A stretch of DNA of 5,526 nt from Stenotrophomonas_A sp036403795 (GTDB taxonomy: Bacteria; Pseudomonadota; Gammaproteobacteria; Xanthomonadales; Xanthomonadaceae): positions 1 to 5,526 of the forward strand of contig DASWQJ010000054.1 of NCBI GenBank assembly GCA_036403795.1, read 5' to 3'. This document shows positions 5,437 through 5,526 of the stretch, piece after piece. How positions within the stretch are numbered: position 1 is the stretch's first letter; the number at the start of each line of letters is the position of its first letter. Position numbers and translations under genes: made by a program. The notes under the pieces are model-generated. The model was not told the origin of the DNA. It did not search any database and saw only the letters and a program-made list of their open reading frames with translations.

Positions 5437-5526
5437 ATCCTGATCCTTCGCCGCAGCCCGAAGTAACGCTCGCCAATCCCTATATGGCGCGCCAAGCCGA
5501 CTCGCCTATGCAAGAGGAGCTCGATG
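5433..5526 (+). CDS. virB10: VirB10, N-terminal part (runs off right edge)
   Basis: VirB10 spans from the inner to the outer membrane and forms the outer pore of the core complex. Only 31 codons are visible, starting at a GTG that overlaps the virB9 stop by four bases. The product begins MNPDPSPQPEVTLANPY and continues with polar residues (ARQADSPMQEELD). This fits the short, Pro-rich cytoplasmic N-terminus of VirB10, before its membrane helix; an NPY segment at this place also recalls xanthomonad VirB10. Identification rests mainly on position directly after virB9, since no conserved domain is inside the window. Confidence 0.8.
   Translation, partial: MNPDPSPQPEVTLANPYMARQADSPMQEELD

Overview
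The window carries the front end of a chromosomal type IV secretion system (T4SS) of the type that xanthomonads use to kill other bacteria (X-T4SS). The strongest marker is VirB7: a lipoprotein of about 141 residues with a full periplasmic N0-like domain after the lipid anchor, where VirB7 of the Agrobacterium/conjugation type is much shorter. Gene order virD4 - small gene - virB7 - virB8 - virB9 - virB10, high GC and the protein sequences all point to Xanthomonadales/Lysobacterales (Xanthomonas, Stenotrophomonas, Lysobacter, Luteimonas or a relative). The genus cannot be fixed from this window.

Left part (1-1071): the 5' end of a leftward gene for a probable membrane protein runs off the left edge. 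A divergent rightward gene encodes a small three-helix membrane protein of unknown function. This part contains three near-identical copies of a 19-base element (AACGGGGTCAGGTTCACTT): one between the divergent genes, one forming the 3' end of the small membrane-protein gene, and one inverted about 190 bases further on. A related GGGTCAG-type hairpin follows. They look like remnants of a small non-autonomous mobile or REP-like element. The 398-base gap before virD4 has no convincing gene; it holds half of this repeat cluster and the virD4 leader, which can form hairpins.

Right part (1072-5526): a tightly packed rightward operon. virD4 encodes the coupling ATPase that recruits effectors. An 83-codon gene follows, whose product weakly resembles the C-terminal half of the XVIPCD secretion-signal domain found on X-T4SS effectors. 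virB7, virB8 and virB9 come next, with the start of virB10. VirB7, VirB9 and VirB10 build the outer-membrane core complex, VirB8 belongs to the inner-membrane/periplasmic part, and VirD4 feeds substrates in from the cytoplasm. Junctions are short gaps or four-base ATGA/GTGA overlaps, so the genes are probably co-transcribed and partly translationally coupled. The remaining genes (virB11, virB1-virB6) would be expected beyond the right edge. No complete effector/immunity pair is visible.
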